Assembly: GCA_030690245.1 (NCBI GenBank)
Contig: JAUYGW010000036.1
Span: forward strand, 1 to 12,372
Length of the DNA: 12,372 nt
Reading direction: 5' to 3'
DNA from: Gallionella sp.
GTDB lineage: Bacteria > Pseudomonadota > Gammaproteobacteria > Burkholderiales > Gallionellaceae
Position 1 is the stretch's first letter, and each line of letters begins with the position of its first letter. A program made the translations under genes and the position numbers. Shown piece by piece: positions 1-5,782 of this stretch. The notes beneath the pieces were generated by a model. It did no database searches and was not told the origin of the DNA. It was given only the letters and a program-made list of their open reading frames with translations.

Positions 1-45
1 ATGCCCGCGAACATCGGTGTCGCGGGCATGGCCCGCTCCTACAAA
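1..45. repeat. REP-like palindromic repeat pair, cut by the window edge
   Basis: Positions 1-10 (ATGCCCGCGA) pair perfectly with 20-29 (TCGCGGGCAT) around a 9-base loop. The right half continues as CGGGCATGGCCCGCTCCTAC. This has the form of the REP elements known from Pseudomonas and other proteobacteria: a GGAGCGGG-type core, a second small palindrome GGGC-ATG-GCCC, and an inverted partner. The left copy runs off the window. It lies just beyond the 3' end of hemW, the usual intergenic site for such repeats, and may stabilise or end the transcript. No T-run follows the stem, so it is not called a terminator. The REP assignment comes from its form; copy number in the genome is unknown. Confidence 0.55.
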
Positions 46-66
46 CATATCACCCGATAATAAGCT

Positions 67-1434
67 TTATTTATTGGCTAAAAAAATCTCCAGTAGGTCA
101 TTCAAAAAACGTTGCCCGAGCTGCGTCGGCGCAATACGCTGATGGTCGCGCACTAGCAGCCCGCGCCGCTCGGCCTCTTCCAGTTCGCGGCGAATGTTGA
201 GCAGTGGCAAACTGGTGCGCTCCTGAAACAGCACGTTGTCGAAACCCTGGTTCAAGCGCAGCGCATTCATCATGAACTCGAACGCCAGTTCGTCGCGCCC
301 CACTTCATGCTCGCTTTGCAGCGGTGTGCCTTTTGCCACCTGTTCTATATAGGCCTGCGGTTGCCTGTGGCGCGCCTGGCGGATCACTTTATCGTGAAAG
401 CTCAGCTTGCTGTGTGCGCCTGCACCGATGCCGAGGTAATCGCCGAACTGCCAGTAATTCAGGTTGTGGCGCGACTGCCGTTTTGAAACAGGCTTGCGCA
501 GCAAGACCGCGTCACTCTCGCCCGCTTGCGGGAGATAACCAGCGACTTGCCCGCTTGCGGGCTTAGTCGAATGGCTAGTTGTTACATCAGAGGTAGGAGA
601 GAGGGCATCGAGCAGCGCGAAAGCCGAAGTCTCGTAGTGCTGGTAACCGTGTGTTGCCAGCAGCTCCTCGATGCGTTGCTGCATGTCGCTGCTCGCGTCG
701 TCGTCAGGCAGCGACGGCGGATTGCGATGGAACAGCGTGTTCGGCTCCAGCGTGAGGTGATAGCAGGACAGGTGTTGCGGCGCGAACGACAGCGCAGTTT
801 GCAAGTCCTGCAACGCCTGCTCCAAAGACTGTTTCGGCAGCGCGTACATCAGGTCGATATTGATATTGCCGAAATGCCGCTGCGCGATTTCGATCGCGCG
901 CTTGGCCTCGTCGGCAGAGTGGATGCGCCCCAGCGCTTGCAGATGCGCGTCTTTGAAACTCTGAATGCCCAGCGACAGACGGTTCACGCCCGCGTCGCGG
1001 TAGGCCGCGAAACGCGCCGCTTCCACCGTGCCGGGATTGGCCTCCAGCGTGATCTCCGCGCCGAGATCGAGCGGCAGCAACATGCGCACGTTGCGCAGGA
1101 TCTCTGCGACACTCTCGCCGCTCAACATGCTGGGCGTGCCGCCGCCGAAGAACACCGTGTAAACCTTGCGCCCCCAGATCAGCGGTAGAGCCAGTTCCAG
1201 GTCGCGGATCAGTGCTGCAACATACTGCTTTTCGAGGGATGCAAAGATTCTACCCTCTCCCCAGCCCTCTCCCTGCAAGGGAGAGGGAGTGCGCACCTCA
1301 TGCGAATTGAAGTCGCAATACGGACATTTGCGCACGCACCACGGGATGTGGATATACAGCGACAGCGGCGGCAAGGCCTGAAAATTCACGGCTTGCGACT
1401 TGAAGGTGACAGGTTGTAGCGAGTGAGCGGTCAT
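67..1434 (-). CDS. hemW: HemW-type radical SAM haem chaperone (formerly annotated as coproporphyrinogen oxidase-like)
   Basis: This is a cytoplasmic radical SAM protein of the HemN/HemW family, predicted to bind a 4Fe-4S cluster, SAM and haem, and to deliver haem to target proteins. The CxxxCxxC motif is C33, C37, C40, and it is followed by D41-F42. True HemN oxidases have a further Cys two residues after the third cluster Cys; here that residue is Phe, so HemW is the better name. A GGGTPS motif (about residues 97-102), GIQSF, YETSAFA and RHNLNYWQFGDYLG fit the family. At 455 residues it is longer than the usual 380-400. The excess sits in two low-complexity stretches, residues about 50-62 and 272-318, both lying over DNA repeats (described separately). 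Its ATG overlaps the rdgB stop (ATGA), with no clear ribosome site, which suggests translational coupling. The HemW call is firm; whether the inserts affect function is unknown. Confidence 0.93.
   Translation of the reverse strand: MTAHSLQPVTFKSQAVNFQALPPLSLYIHIPWCVRKCPYCDFNSHEVRTPSPLQGEGWGEGRIFASLEKQYVAALIRDLELALPLIWGRKVYTVFFGGGTPSMLSGESVAEILRNVRMLLPLDLGAEITLEANPGTVEAARFAAYRDAGVNRLSLGIQSFKDAHLQALGRIHSADEAKRAIEIAQRHFGNINIDLMYALPKQSLEQALQDLQTALSFAPQHLSCYHLTLEPNTLFHRNPPSLPDDDASSDMQQRIEELLATHGYQHYETSAFALLDALSPTSDVTTSHSTKPASGQVAGYLPQAGESDAVLLRKPVSKRQSRHNLNYWQFGDYLGIGAGAHSKLSFHDKVIRQARHRQPQAYIEQVAKGTPLQSEHEVGRDELAFEFMMNALRLNQGFDNVLFQERTSLPLLNIRRELEEAERRGLLVRDHQRIAPTQLGQRFLNDLLEIFLANK
521..561. repeat. 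Paired palindromic repeat inside hemW
   Basis: The 12-base sequence CCCGCTTGCGGG occurs twice, at 521-532 and 550-561, 29 bases apart. Each copy is a small palindrome (CCCGC-TT-GCGGG). On the minus strand they encode residues about 292-305 of HemW, in the middle of a 47-residue stretch between YETSAFA and RHNLNYW that other HemW proteins lack or keep very short. The composition and pairing suggest an inserted repeat element that kept the frame open. This is inferred from family knowledge and not from an alignment made here. Confidence 0.6.
1253..1287. repeat. CCCTCTCCC hairpin repeat inserted in frame in hemW
   Basis: CCCTCTCCC at 1253-1261 is repeated directly at 1265-1273. The second copy starts a perfect 10-bp stem: CCCTCTCCCT (1265-1274), loop GCA, AGGGAGAGGG (1278-1287). 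On the minus strand this encodes the HemW segment SPLQGEGWGEG (residues about 51-61), just after the CxxxCxxC cluster. The same type of GGGAGAGGG repeat, often read as a P-L-x-GEGxGEG peptide, is common in proteobacterial genomes between and sometimes within genes. I recognise it from general knowledge, with no search done. Confidence 0.7.
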
Positions 1435-2030
1435 GCGCCGTTGCCGGATTGAAGTTTATCCAGCAACACCTTCATCGCCTTGCCGCGATGGCTGATGGCG
1501 TGTTTCTCGTCGCGCTCCAGTTCGGCGCTCATCTTGCCCAGTTCGGGCAGCCAGAACAGCGGGTCGTAGCCGAAGCCGCCGTCGCCGCGCTCCTCATGCG
1601 CGATCTCGCCGTGCCATTCGCCCTCGGCGATCAGCGGCTGCGGGTCGTCGGCGTGGTGCAGCAGCACCAGCACGCAGTAGTAATGCGCGCGGCGATCCGT
1701 CGCGCCTTGCATGTCCTGCAGCAGTTTTTCGTTGTTGCGCCGATCCGACTTGGGGTTGTCTCCGGCATAGCGCGCGGATTGCACGCCGGGCGCGCCGCCC
1801 AGGGCGGTGACGCAGATACCGGAATCGTCCGCCAGCGCGGGCAGGCCGCTCAGGCGGCTGACATGGCGCGCCTTGGCGAGGGCGTTTTCGATGAAGGTGA
1901 AGTGCGGTTCTTCAGCCTCTGCGATGCCGAGCTGCGCCTGCGTCAGCACCTCGATGCCGAGCGGCTGCAACAGGAACTGGAATTCGCGCAGTTTGCCGGG
2001 GTTGTTGGAAGCGATGACGAGTTTGTTCAT
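1431..2030 (-). CDS. rdgB: dITP/XTP pyrophosphatase (HAM1 family)
   Basis: This enzyme hydrolyses dITP, ITP and XTP to the monophosphate and pyrophosphate, keeping deaminated purines out of DNA and RNA; it acts as a soluble cytoplasmic dimer. The 199-residue product shows the family motifs in order: SNNPGKLRE (residues 8-16), FIENALAKA (46-54), ALADDSGI (65-72, with catalytic D69), GAPGVQSARYAGD, GFGYDPLF and SHRGKAM near the C-terminus. I chose the ATG at 2030 because it gives the standard MNKLVIASNNPGK N-terminus. A GTG at 2054 would add eight residues encoded partly by an inverted repeat. No strong ribosome site precedes the ATG. It lies downstream of rph on the same strand, separated by a repeat element, and its stop overlaps the hemW start by four bases. 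Confidence 0.96.
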   Translation of the reverse strand: MNKLVIASNNPGKLREFQFLLQPLGIEVLTQAQLGIAEAEEPHFTFIENALAKARHVSRLSGLPALADDSGICVTALGGAPGVQSARYAGDNPKSDRRNNEKLLQDMQGATDRRAHYYCVLVLLHHADDPQPLIAEGEWHGEIAHEERGDGGFGYDPLFWLPELGKMSAELERDEKHAISHRGKAMKVLLDKLQSGNGA

Positions 2031-2048
2031 ACTTGAAAAACGCAATTG

Positions 2049-2138
2049 AGCCACGGATGAACACGGATAGACACGGACAAAACCTCTATGGCAAGGGGTG
2101 GGTATTTCATCAGTGTCTATCCGTGTTCATCCGTGGCT
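2049..2138. repeat. Intergenic element with perfect 26-bp inverted repeats
   Basis: The arm at 2049-2074 (beginning AGCCACGGATGAACACGG) is matched without error by its reverse complement at 2113-2138, around a 38-base spacer. The arms contain a shorter internal motif, ACACGGA, and look like the 'ATCCGTGTTCATCCGTGG' family of intergenic repeats that I recall from many unrelated environmental genomes. It fills most of the gap between rph and rdgB and touches the region just upstream of the rdgB ATG. A transcript would form a long, strong hairpin in either direction. No transposase gene and no clear target-site duplication flank it. Confidence 0.85.
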
Positions 2139-2188
2139 AACTGAAGTTTTGGTTTCAATCCGTTTAATCTGCGGGCGGCTGCTTTTGC

Positions 2189-2905
2189 TTATCCCACCAG
2201 CGCGGCGCGCTGTTTGTCGATCAGCTGCGCGATGCCGGCCTTCGCCAGCTCCAGCAGCTCGTCCATCTCGGCGCGGCTGAAAGCATGGCCTTCGGCGGTA
2301 CCCTGCACTTCGACGAAATGGCCGTTGCCCAGCATCACCACGTTCATGTCGGTGTCGCAGGCGGAGTCTTCCGCGTAATCCAGGTCCAGCACCGGCTTGC
2401 CCTGGTAGATGCCGACCGAGATCGCGGCGATAAACTCCTTGAGCGGTGTCTCCTGAATTTTGCCTTTGTTCAGCAAACCGCTCACCGCATCGTGCAGCGC
2501 GACGAACGCTCCCGTGATGCTCGCGGTGCGCGTGCCGCCGTCGGCCTGGATCACGTCGCAGTCGATCACGACGGTGCGCTCGCCGAGCTTGCCGAGGTCG
2601 ACCACGGCGCGCAGGCTGCGGCCGATCAGCCGCTGGATTTCCTGGGTGCGCCCGGATTGCTTGCCCTTGGCTGCCTCGCGCCCCATGCGCTCATTGGTGG
2701 AACGCGGAAGCATGCCGTATTCCGCGGTGACCCAGCCTTCGCCGCTGCCCTTTTTGTGCGGCGGCACGCGCTCTTCCACGCTGGCGGTGCAGATCACCTT
2801 GGTGTCGCCGCATTCGATCAGCACCGAACCTTCGGCATGTTTGGTGTAGCGGCGGGTGATACGGATTTCACGTAACTGGTGGGGTAGTCTTTGGCTGGGG
2901 CGCAT
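2189..2905 (-). CDS. rph: Ribonuclease PH
   Basis: RNase PH is a phosphorolytic 3'-5' exoribonuclease that trims tRNA precursors and other structured RNAs, releasing nucleoside diphosphates; it works as a hexameric ring in the cytoplasm. The 238-residue length is standard. The N-terminus [14 protein letters not shown], the phosphate-binding R86 (in [16 protein letters not shown]), the G124-T125-R126 loop (in [11 protein letters not shown]) and the acidic cluster [16 protein letters not shown] all match the family. The ATG at 2905 is preceded by CCAGGA about 7-9 bases upstream, a sound ribosome site. It lies between the PP2C phosphatase and rdgB on the same strand, with repeat-bearing gaps of about 100 and 160 bases. 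The rph-rdgB-hemW order is, as far as I recall, common in betaproteobacteria. Confidence 0.97.
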   Translation of the reverse strand: MRPSQRLPHQLREIRITRRYTKHAEGSVLIECGDTKVICTASVEERVPPHKKGSGEGWVTAEYGMLPRSTNERMGREAAKGKQSGRTQEIQRLIGRSLRAVVDLGKLGERTVVIDCDVIQADGGTRTASITGAFVALHDAVSGLLNKGKIQETPLKEFIAAISVGIYQGKPVLDLDYAEDSACDTDMNVVMLGNGHFVEVQGTAEGHAFSRAEMDELLELAKAGIAQLIDKQRAALVG

Positions 2906-2917
2906 GTTGTATTCCTG

Positions 2918-3003
2918 GTTAGTAGTTAGTAGTTAGTAGGAAGTGGGGAGTGGGTTTTCTACTTACCACTGAGGCACAAAGTGCCGTTCTACTCCCTACT
3001 TCC
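2918..3003. repeat. Heptamer tandem repeat and nested hairpins upstream of rph
   Basis: GTTAGTA occurs three times in tandem at 2918-2938. Directly after it, GGAAGTGGGGAGT (2939-2951) pairs with ACTCCCTACTTCC (2991-3003) with one mismatch, enclosing a smaller perfect hairpin GGCAC-AAA-GTGCC (2973-2985). The block fills the gap between the phosphatase stop codon and the rph ribosome site. It could act as a terminator or processing site between the two genes. I see no convincing promoter in it. Confidence 0.65.
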
Positions 3004-3008
3004 CGAAT

Positions 3009-3803
3009 CTAGGTGATTTCCAGAATATGGCAGACGGGTTTGTCGGTGTCGTGGGCGGCTTCGCCGCTGCCCCAGCGCACCGCGATGCCGGTGACGTTGT
3101 CGGAATGGCCGTTTCCACGCTCAAGCGCGCGTGCGATGAAAATATCCAGCACCTCGGTAACGGGATCTGCGGCGAATGCCTCGACCAATTCCTGGTCGGT
3201 GAACGGCCCCCACAGGCCATCGCTGGCGAGCAGCAGCACGTCGCCGTGTTGCAGCGCGACCGGTTTGCCGGGTTCCATGTAAAACATATCCTCGACGCCG
3301 CCGAGGCAGTTGGTGATCTGGTTGCGTTGCGGGTGGACGCGCGCTTCTTCGGCGGTGATCATGCCCCAATCGGACCACTGCTGCACCATCGAATGATCGC
3401 GTGTTCTGACCAATGCCGCGCCATCGCGCAGCAGATACAGGCGCGAATCTCCGGCATGGCCCCAATAAACTTCGCCGTCCTGGATCAGCGCGGCCACGCC
3501 GGTCGATCCCGGGAAACCGCCCAATGCCTTGTCGTGCGCAATCCTCAGGATGCGTTCGTGGGCATGGCGCATGGCGCCTGCAACAAACTCGGCAGGGTCG
3601 GCAATGCGCGGCCGCGCATCCCGGTCGAACGATTCGACAAAAGTTCCGACGATCAGGTCCGCCGCCACCTCGCCGTGCAAATGCCCGCCCATGCCGTCCG
3701 CCAGCACCAGTAGCAACGCGTCGCTGCTGTAGGCATAGGCGGCGCGATCCTGGTTGTATTTGCGGTTGCCGATATGGCTGGCCTGGTGTATCGAGAAATT
3801 CAT
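3009..3803 (-). CDS. PP2C-family Ser/Thr protein phosphatase
   Basis: The 264-residue product is a single PP2C (PPM) domain, a Mn/Mg-dependent phosphatase for phosphoserine and phosphothreonine. Motifs in order are RKYNQDR (14-20, metal ligand D19), ADGMGGH (35-41, metal ligand D36), GSTGVAALI (99-107), WGHAGDSRLYLL (114-125, D119), LLLASDGLWG (190-199, D195) and GHSDNVT (232-238, D235). All expected metal-binding acidic residues are present, so it should be active. There is no signal peptide or membrane segment. The ATG at 3803 gives the usual N-terminus; the same frame stays open far upstream, antisense to yicC, but that extension has no family match and is rejected. No strong ribosome site is visible. 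It is the first gene of the leftward group and diverges from yicC. Such phosphatases often sit beside a Ser/Thr kinase, and none is in this window. Confidence 0.93.
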   Translation of the reverse strand: MNFSIHQASHIGNRKYNQDRAAYAYSSDALLLVLADGMGGHLHGEVAADLIVGTFVESFDRDARPRIADPAEFVAGAMRHAHERILRIAHDKALGGFPGSTGVAALIQDGEVYWGHAGDSRLYLLRDGAALVRTRDHSMVQQWSDWGMITAEEARVHPQRNQITNCLGGVEDMFYMEPGKPVALQHGDVLLLASDGLWGPFTDQELVEAFAADPVTEVLDIFIARALERGNGHSDNVTGIAVRWGSGEAAHDTDKPVCHILEIT

Positions 3804-3818
3804 GGGCGAACGGGGAAT

Positions 3819-3844
3819 TTGACAGGTCGCAATCGTAATATAAT
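3819..3844 (+). promoter_or_regulatory. Candidate sigma-70 promoter for yicC
   Basis: A perfect TATAAT (3839-3844) and a perfect TTGACA (3819-3824) lie upstream of yicC, but only 14 bases separate them, three short of the ideal. Either the -35 actually used is a poorer match a few bases upstream, or the promoter works with a compressed spacer. Transcription would start near 3850, giving a leader of about 35 bases. The whole divergent gap is 81 bases, so control of the leftward phosphatase must share this space. The reverse strand reads TATATT in the same AT block, without a good -35. Confidence 0.45.
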
Positions 3845-3884
3845 GCGCCGCTTCAGCACAGCCCTTTATTTTGGAAGCCTTGCC

Positions 3885-4778
3885 ATGATTCTCAGCATGA
3901 CCGGTTATGCCACCGCCAGCGCGGAACTCGACAGCGGCTCGCTGACGCTGGAGCTGCGCGCCGTCAACCATCGCTATCTGGATATCCAGTTGCGCATGCC
4001 GGACGAGTTGCGCGGCGTCGAAGGCGCGCTGCGCGAGGCGATCACCGCGCAATTGCAGCGCGGCAAGGTGGAATGCCGCATCAACTATGCGGCGCGCGGC
4101 GCGCAAAGCGGCGCGGCGCTGAACCGCGACCTGCTGCAACAGCTCGTTGCATGGAACAAGGAAGTGCAGGCGGCGCTGCCGGATGCGCGCTCCCTGAGCG
4201 TGGCCGATGTGCTGCGCTGGAACGGCCTGCTGGAAACGCCCGGCGCGTCGGCGGACGTGATGCGCGCCGCGCTGCTCGGCCTGCTGCAAGAGGTATTGCA
4301 GGAATTTTCCGCATCGCGCGCGCGCGAGGGCGAGAAGCTCAAGGATTTCCTGCTGCAGCGAGTGGAGAAGATCGAGGCGCTGCGCACCGCCGTGATACCG
4401 CATGTTCCCGCCGCGATCGCCGCTTACGAGCAGAAGCTCGCCGCAAGGCTGCGCGAGGCCATACAAAATGCGCCGTCACAGGATAACGGGACACTGGGCA
4501 TCAGCGACGAGCGCATCCGCCAGGAGATTACGCTGTTCACCAGCAAGATCGACGTGGACGAGGAGCTGTCGCGGCTGGCCAGCCATCTGGCCGAAATGCG
4601 CCGTATCCTCACGCAGGGCGGCGCGGTGGGCAAACGCCTGGACTTCCTGATGCAGGAACTGAACCGGGAAGCCAACACGCTCGGTTCGAAGTCGGTCGAT
4701 GCGGAAGTGTCGCGCAGCGCGATGGAGATGAAGATCCTCATCGAGCAGATGCGCGAACAAATTCAGAACCTAGAGTAA
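3885..4778 (+). CDS. yicC: YicC family endoribonuclease
   Basis: YicC proteins (YicC_N plus DUF1732 domains) are conserved bacterial proteins described as endoribonucleases that act in small-RNA turnover. The 297-residue length is typical. The N-terminus MILSMTGYATA, the segment LELRAVNHRYLDIQLRMP (about residues 24-41) and the C-terminal GKRLDFLMQELNREANTLGSKS followed by EMKILIEQMREQIQNLE are family hallmarks. I chose the ATG at 3885 because GGAAG (3873-3877) sits seven bases before it and because it matches the E. coli-type start (M-I-x-S-M-T); an ATG at 3897 lacks a ribosome site. It leads the rightward run and is 162 bases before gmk, a gap filled by a repeat. The yicC-gmk pairing is widespread in proteobacteria. 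Confidence 0.95.
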   Translation: MILSMTGYATASAELDSGSLTLELRAVNHRYLDIQLRMPDELRGVEGALREAITAQLQRGKVECRINYAARGAQSGAALNRDLLQQLVAWNKEVQAALPDARSLSVADVLRWNGLLETPGASADVMRAALLGLLQEVLQEFSASRAREGEKLKDFLLQRVEKIEALRTAVIPHVPAAIAAYEQKLAARLREAIQNAPSQDNGTLGISDERIRQEITLFTSKIDVDEELSRLASHLAEMRRILTQGGAVGKRLDFLMQELNREANTLGSKSVDAEVSRSAMEMKILIEQMREQIQNLE

Positions 4779-4790
4779 AAAAATACATTC

Positions 4791-4915
4791 ACCACGAAGA
4801 ACACAGAGATCACGAAGATTTTTCACAGATGCGAATATGTCGAATGCTTGCCTCAAGGTAGCTTCAACTTACCGAAAACGCATTTTTTCTTCGCGTCCTT
4901 CGTGCTCTTCGTGGT
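4791..4915. repeat. Intergenic CCACGAAG-type inverted repeat between yicC and gmk
   Basis: The left arm 4791-4818 (starting ACCACGAAGAACAC) and the right arm 4888-4915 (ending GTGCTCTTCGTGGT) are imperfect inverted repeats, with 22 of 28 positions pairing and the outer ten perfect. Within the arms a short ACGAAG unit recurs. The sequence type (CCACGAAG...CACGAAG) resembles an intergenic repeat I recall from many environmental bacteria and archaea; this was not searched. The 69-base interior has no reading frame of note. The element takes up most of the yicC-gmk gap and ends 25 bases before the gmk ATG. Confidence 0.75.
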
Positions 4916-4940
4916 TTAAATAAGAAAATCGAGGTAAACC

Positions 4941-5558
4941 ATGTCTGGAAATTTATTCGTCATCAGCGCGCCTTCCGGTGCGGGCAAGACCAGCCTGGTG
5001 CATGCGCTGCTCAACATCAATCCGCAGATTGATTTGTCGGTTTCCTACACCACGCGCAATCCGCGTGCCGGTGAGCATGACGGCAAGGACTATCATTTTG
5101 TCAGCCGTGCAACCTTTTCCGCGATGGCGGGGCGCGGCGAGTTTCTGGAAAGCGCGGAAGTATATGGCAACCTGTATGGCACCTCGCAAACCTGGATCAG
5201 CCAGGAGATCGCCAAGGGACGCGACATCCTGCTTGAAATCGATTGGCAGGGCGCGGCGCAGGTACGCCGTCTGTTTCCAGAATGTATCAGCATTTTCATC
5301 CTGCCGCCGTCCATGGAGACGCTGGAGCAGCGCCTGAAAGGGCGCGGCAAAGACAACGACGAGGTCATTGCCAGGCGCATGGCGGCGGTACACGACGATG
5401 TCGCCCATGTCGCCGAATTCGATTATGTTATTATCAACGACAACCTGAATGAAGCGTTGCGCGAACTCAATGCGGTGGTGCTTTCCGCCAGATTGAGATG
5501 CGCAACGCAACTGACGCGTTATCAGGAATTAATCAACCAGTTGCAGAATCCGGAGTAA
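4941..5558 (+). CDS. gmk: Guanylate kinase
   Basis: This enzyme converts GMP and ATP to GDP and ADP, an essential step feeding GTP, dGTP and (p)ppGpp synthesis; it is cytoplasmic. The 205-residue product has the P-loop SAPSGAGKTSL (residues 9-19, K16), the GMP-binding stretch SYTTRNPRAGEHDGKDYHFV, the segment LLEIDWQGA and the lid RLKGRGKDNDEVIARRM. Length and motif order are normal. GAGGT (4931-4935) lies five bases before the ATG, a strong ribosome site. rpoZ follows after three bases, so the two are co-transcribed. Together with spoT downstream this forms the classic gmk-rpoZ-spoT operon of beta- and gammaproteobacteria. Confidence 0.98.
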   Translation: MSGNLFVISAPSGAGKTSLVHALLNINPQIDLSVSYTTRNPRAGEHDGKDYHFVSRATFSAMAGRGEFLESAEVYGNLYGTSQTWISQEIAKGRDILLEIDWQGAAQVRRLFPECISIFILPPSMETLEQRLKGRGKDNDEVIARRMAAVHDDVAHVAEFDYVIINDNLNEALRELNAVVLSARLRCATQLTRYQELINQLQNPE

Positions 5559-5561
5559 ACC

Positions 5562-5768
5562 ATGGCACGCATTACGATCGAAGAATGTCTCACCTATATT
5601 CCGAACCGCTTTGAATTGACGCTGGCTGCCGCCTACCGCGCGCGCCAGCTGGCCAACGGCGCAAGCCATCTGGTCGAAGAGAGCAATGACAAGCCTACCG
5701 TCGTCGCGCTGCGCGAAATCAGCGAGGGCAAGGTGGGCAAAGAAATCCTCCACCGCAGCCAGGCATAA
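5562..5768 (+). CDS. rpoZ: RNA polymerase omega subunit
   Basis: Omega helps beta-prime fold and assemble into RNA polymerase and, in E. coli, contributes to one of the ppGpp sites. The 68-residue product starts [27 protein letters not shown] and includes RQLANGA and [15 protein letters not shown], the conserved omega core. It lacks the longer C-terminal tail of the 91-residue E. coli protein; a length near 68 is what I expect in betaproteobacteria. The start is three bases after the gmk stop, and its ribosome site (GGAG, 5552-5555) lies inside the end of gmk, which points to coupled translation. spoT follows after 14 bases. Confidence 0.97.
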   Translation: MARITIEECLTYIPNRFELTLAAAYRARQLANGASHLVEESNDKPTVVALREISEGKVGKEILHRSQA

Positions 5769-5782
5769 CCTCGTGATTTTGC

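Noticed and set aside
521..561. CRISPR array
   Set aside because: There are only two 12-base palindromes 29 bases apart, inside a coding gene, with no further units and no cas genes.
67..1434. Naming the radical SAM gene hemN (oxygen-independent coproporphyrinogen III oxidase)
   Set aside because: The fourth cysteine of the HemN CxxxCxxCxC motif is Phe here, and the protein has HemW-type motifs.
2031..2054. GTG start adding eight residues to RdgB
   Set aside because: It lies at the edge of the inverted repeat, has no ribosome site, and displaces the conserved MNKLVIASNNPGK start.
2049..2138. Insertion sequence or MITE with a known family name
   Set aside because: There is no transposase, no recognisable IS ends and no clear target-site duplication, so only the repeat itself is reported.
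3804..4466. In-frame N-terminal extension of the phosphatase reading frame, giving a 485-residue protein
   Set aside because: The extra 221 residues are antisense to yicC, rich in Arg/Ala/Gln, and match no PP2C feature. The ATG at 3803 gives the normal N-terminus.
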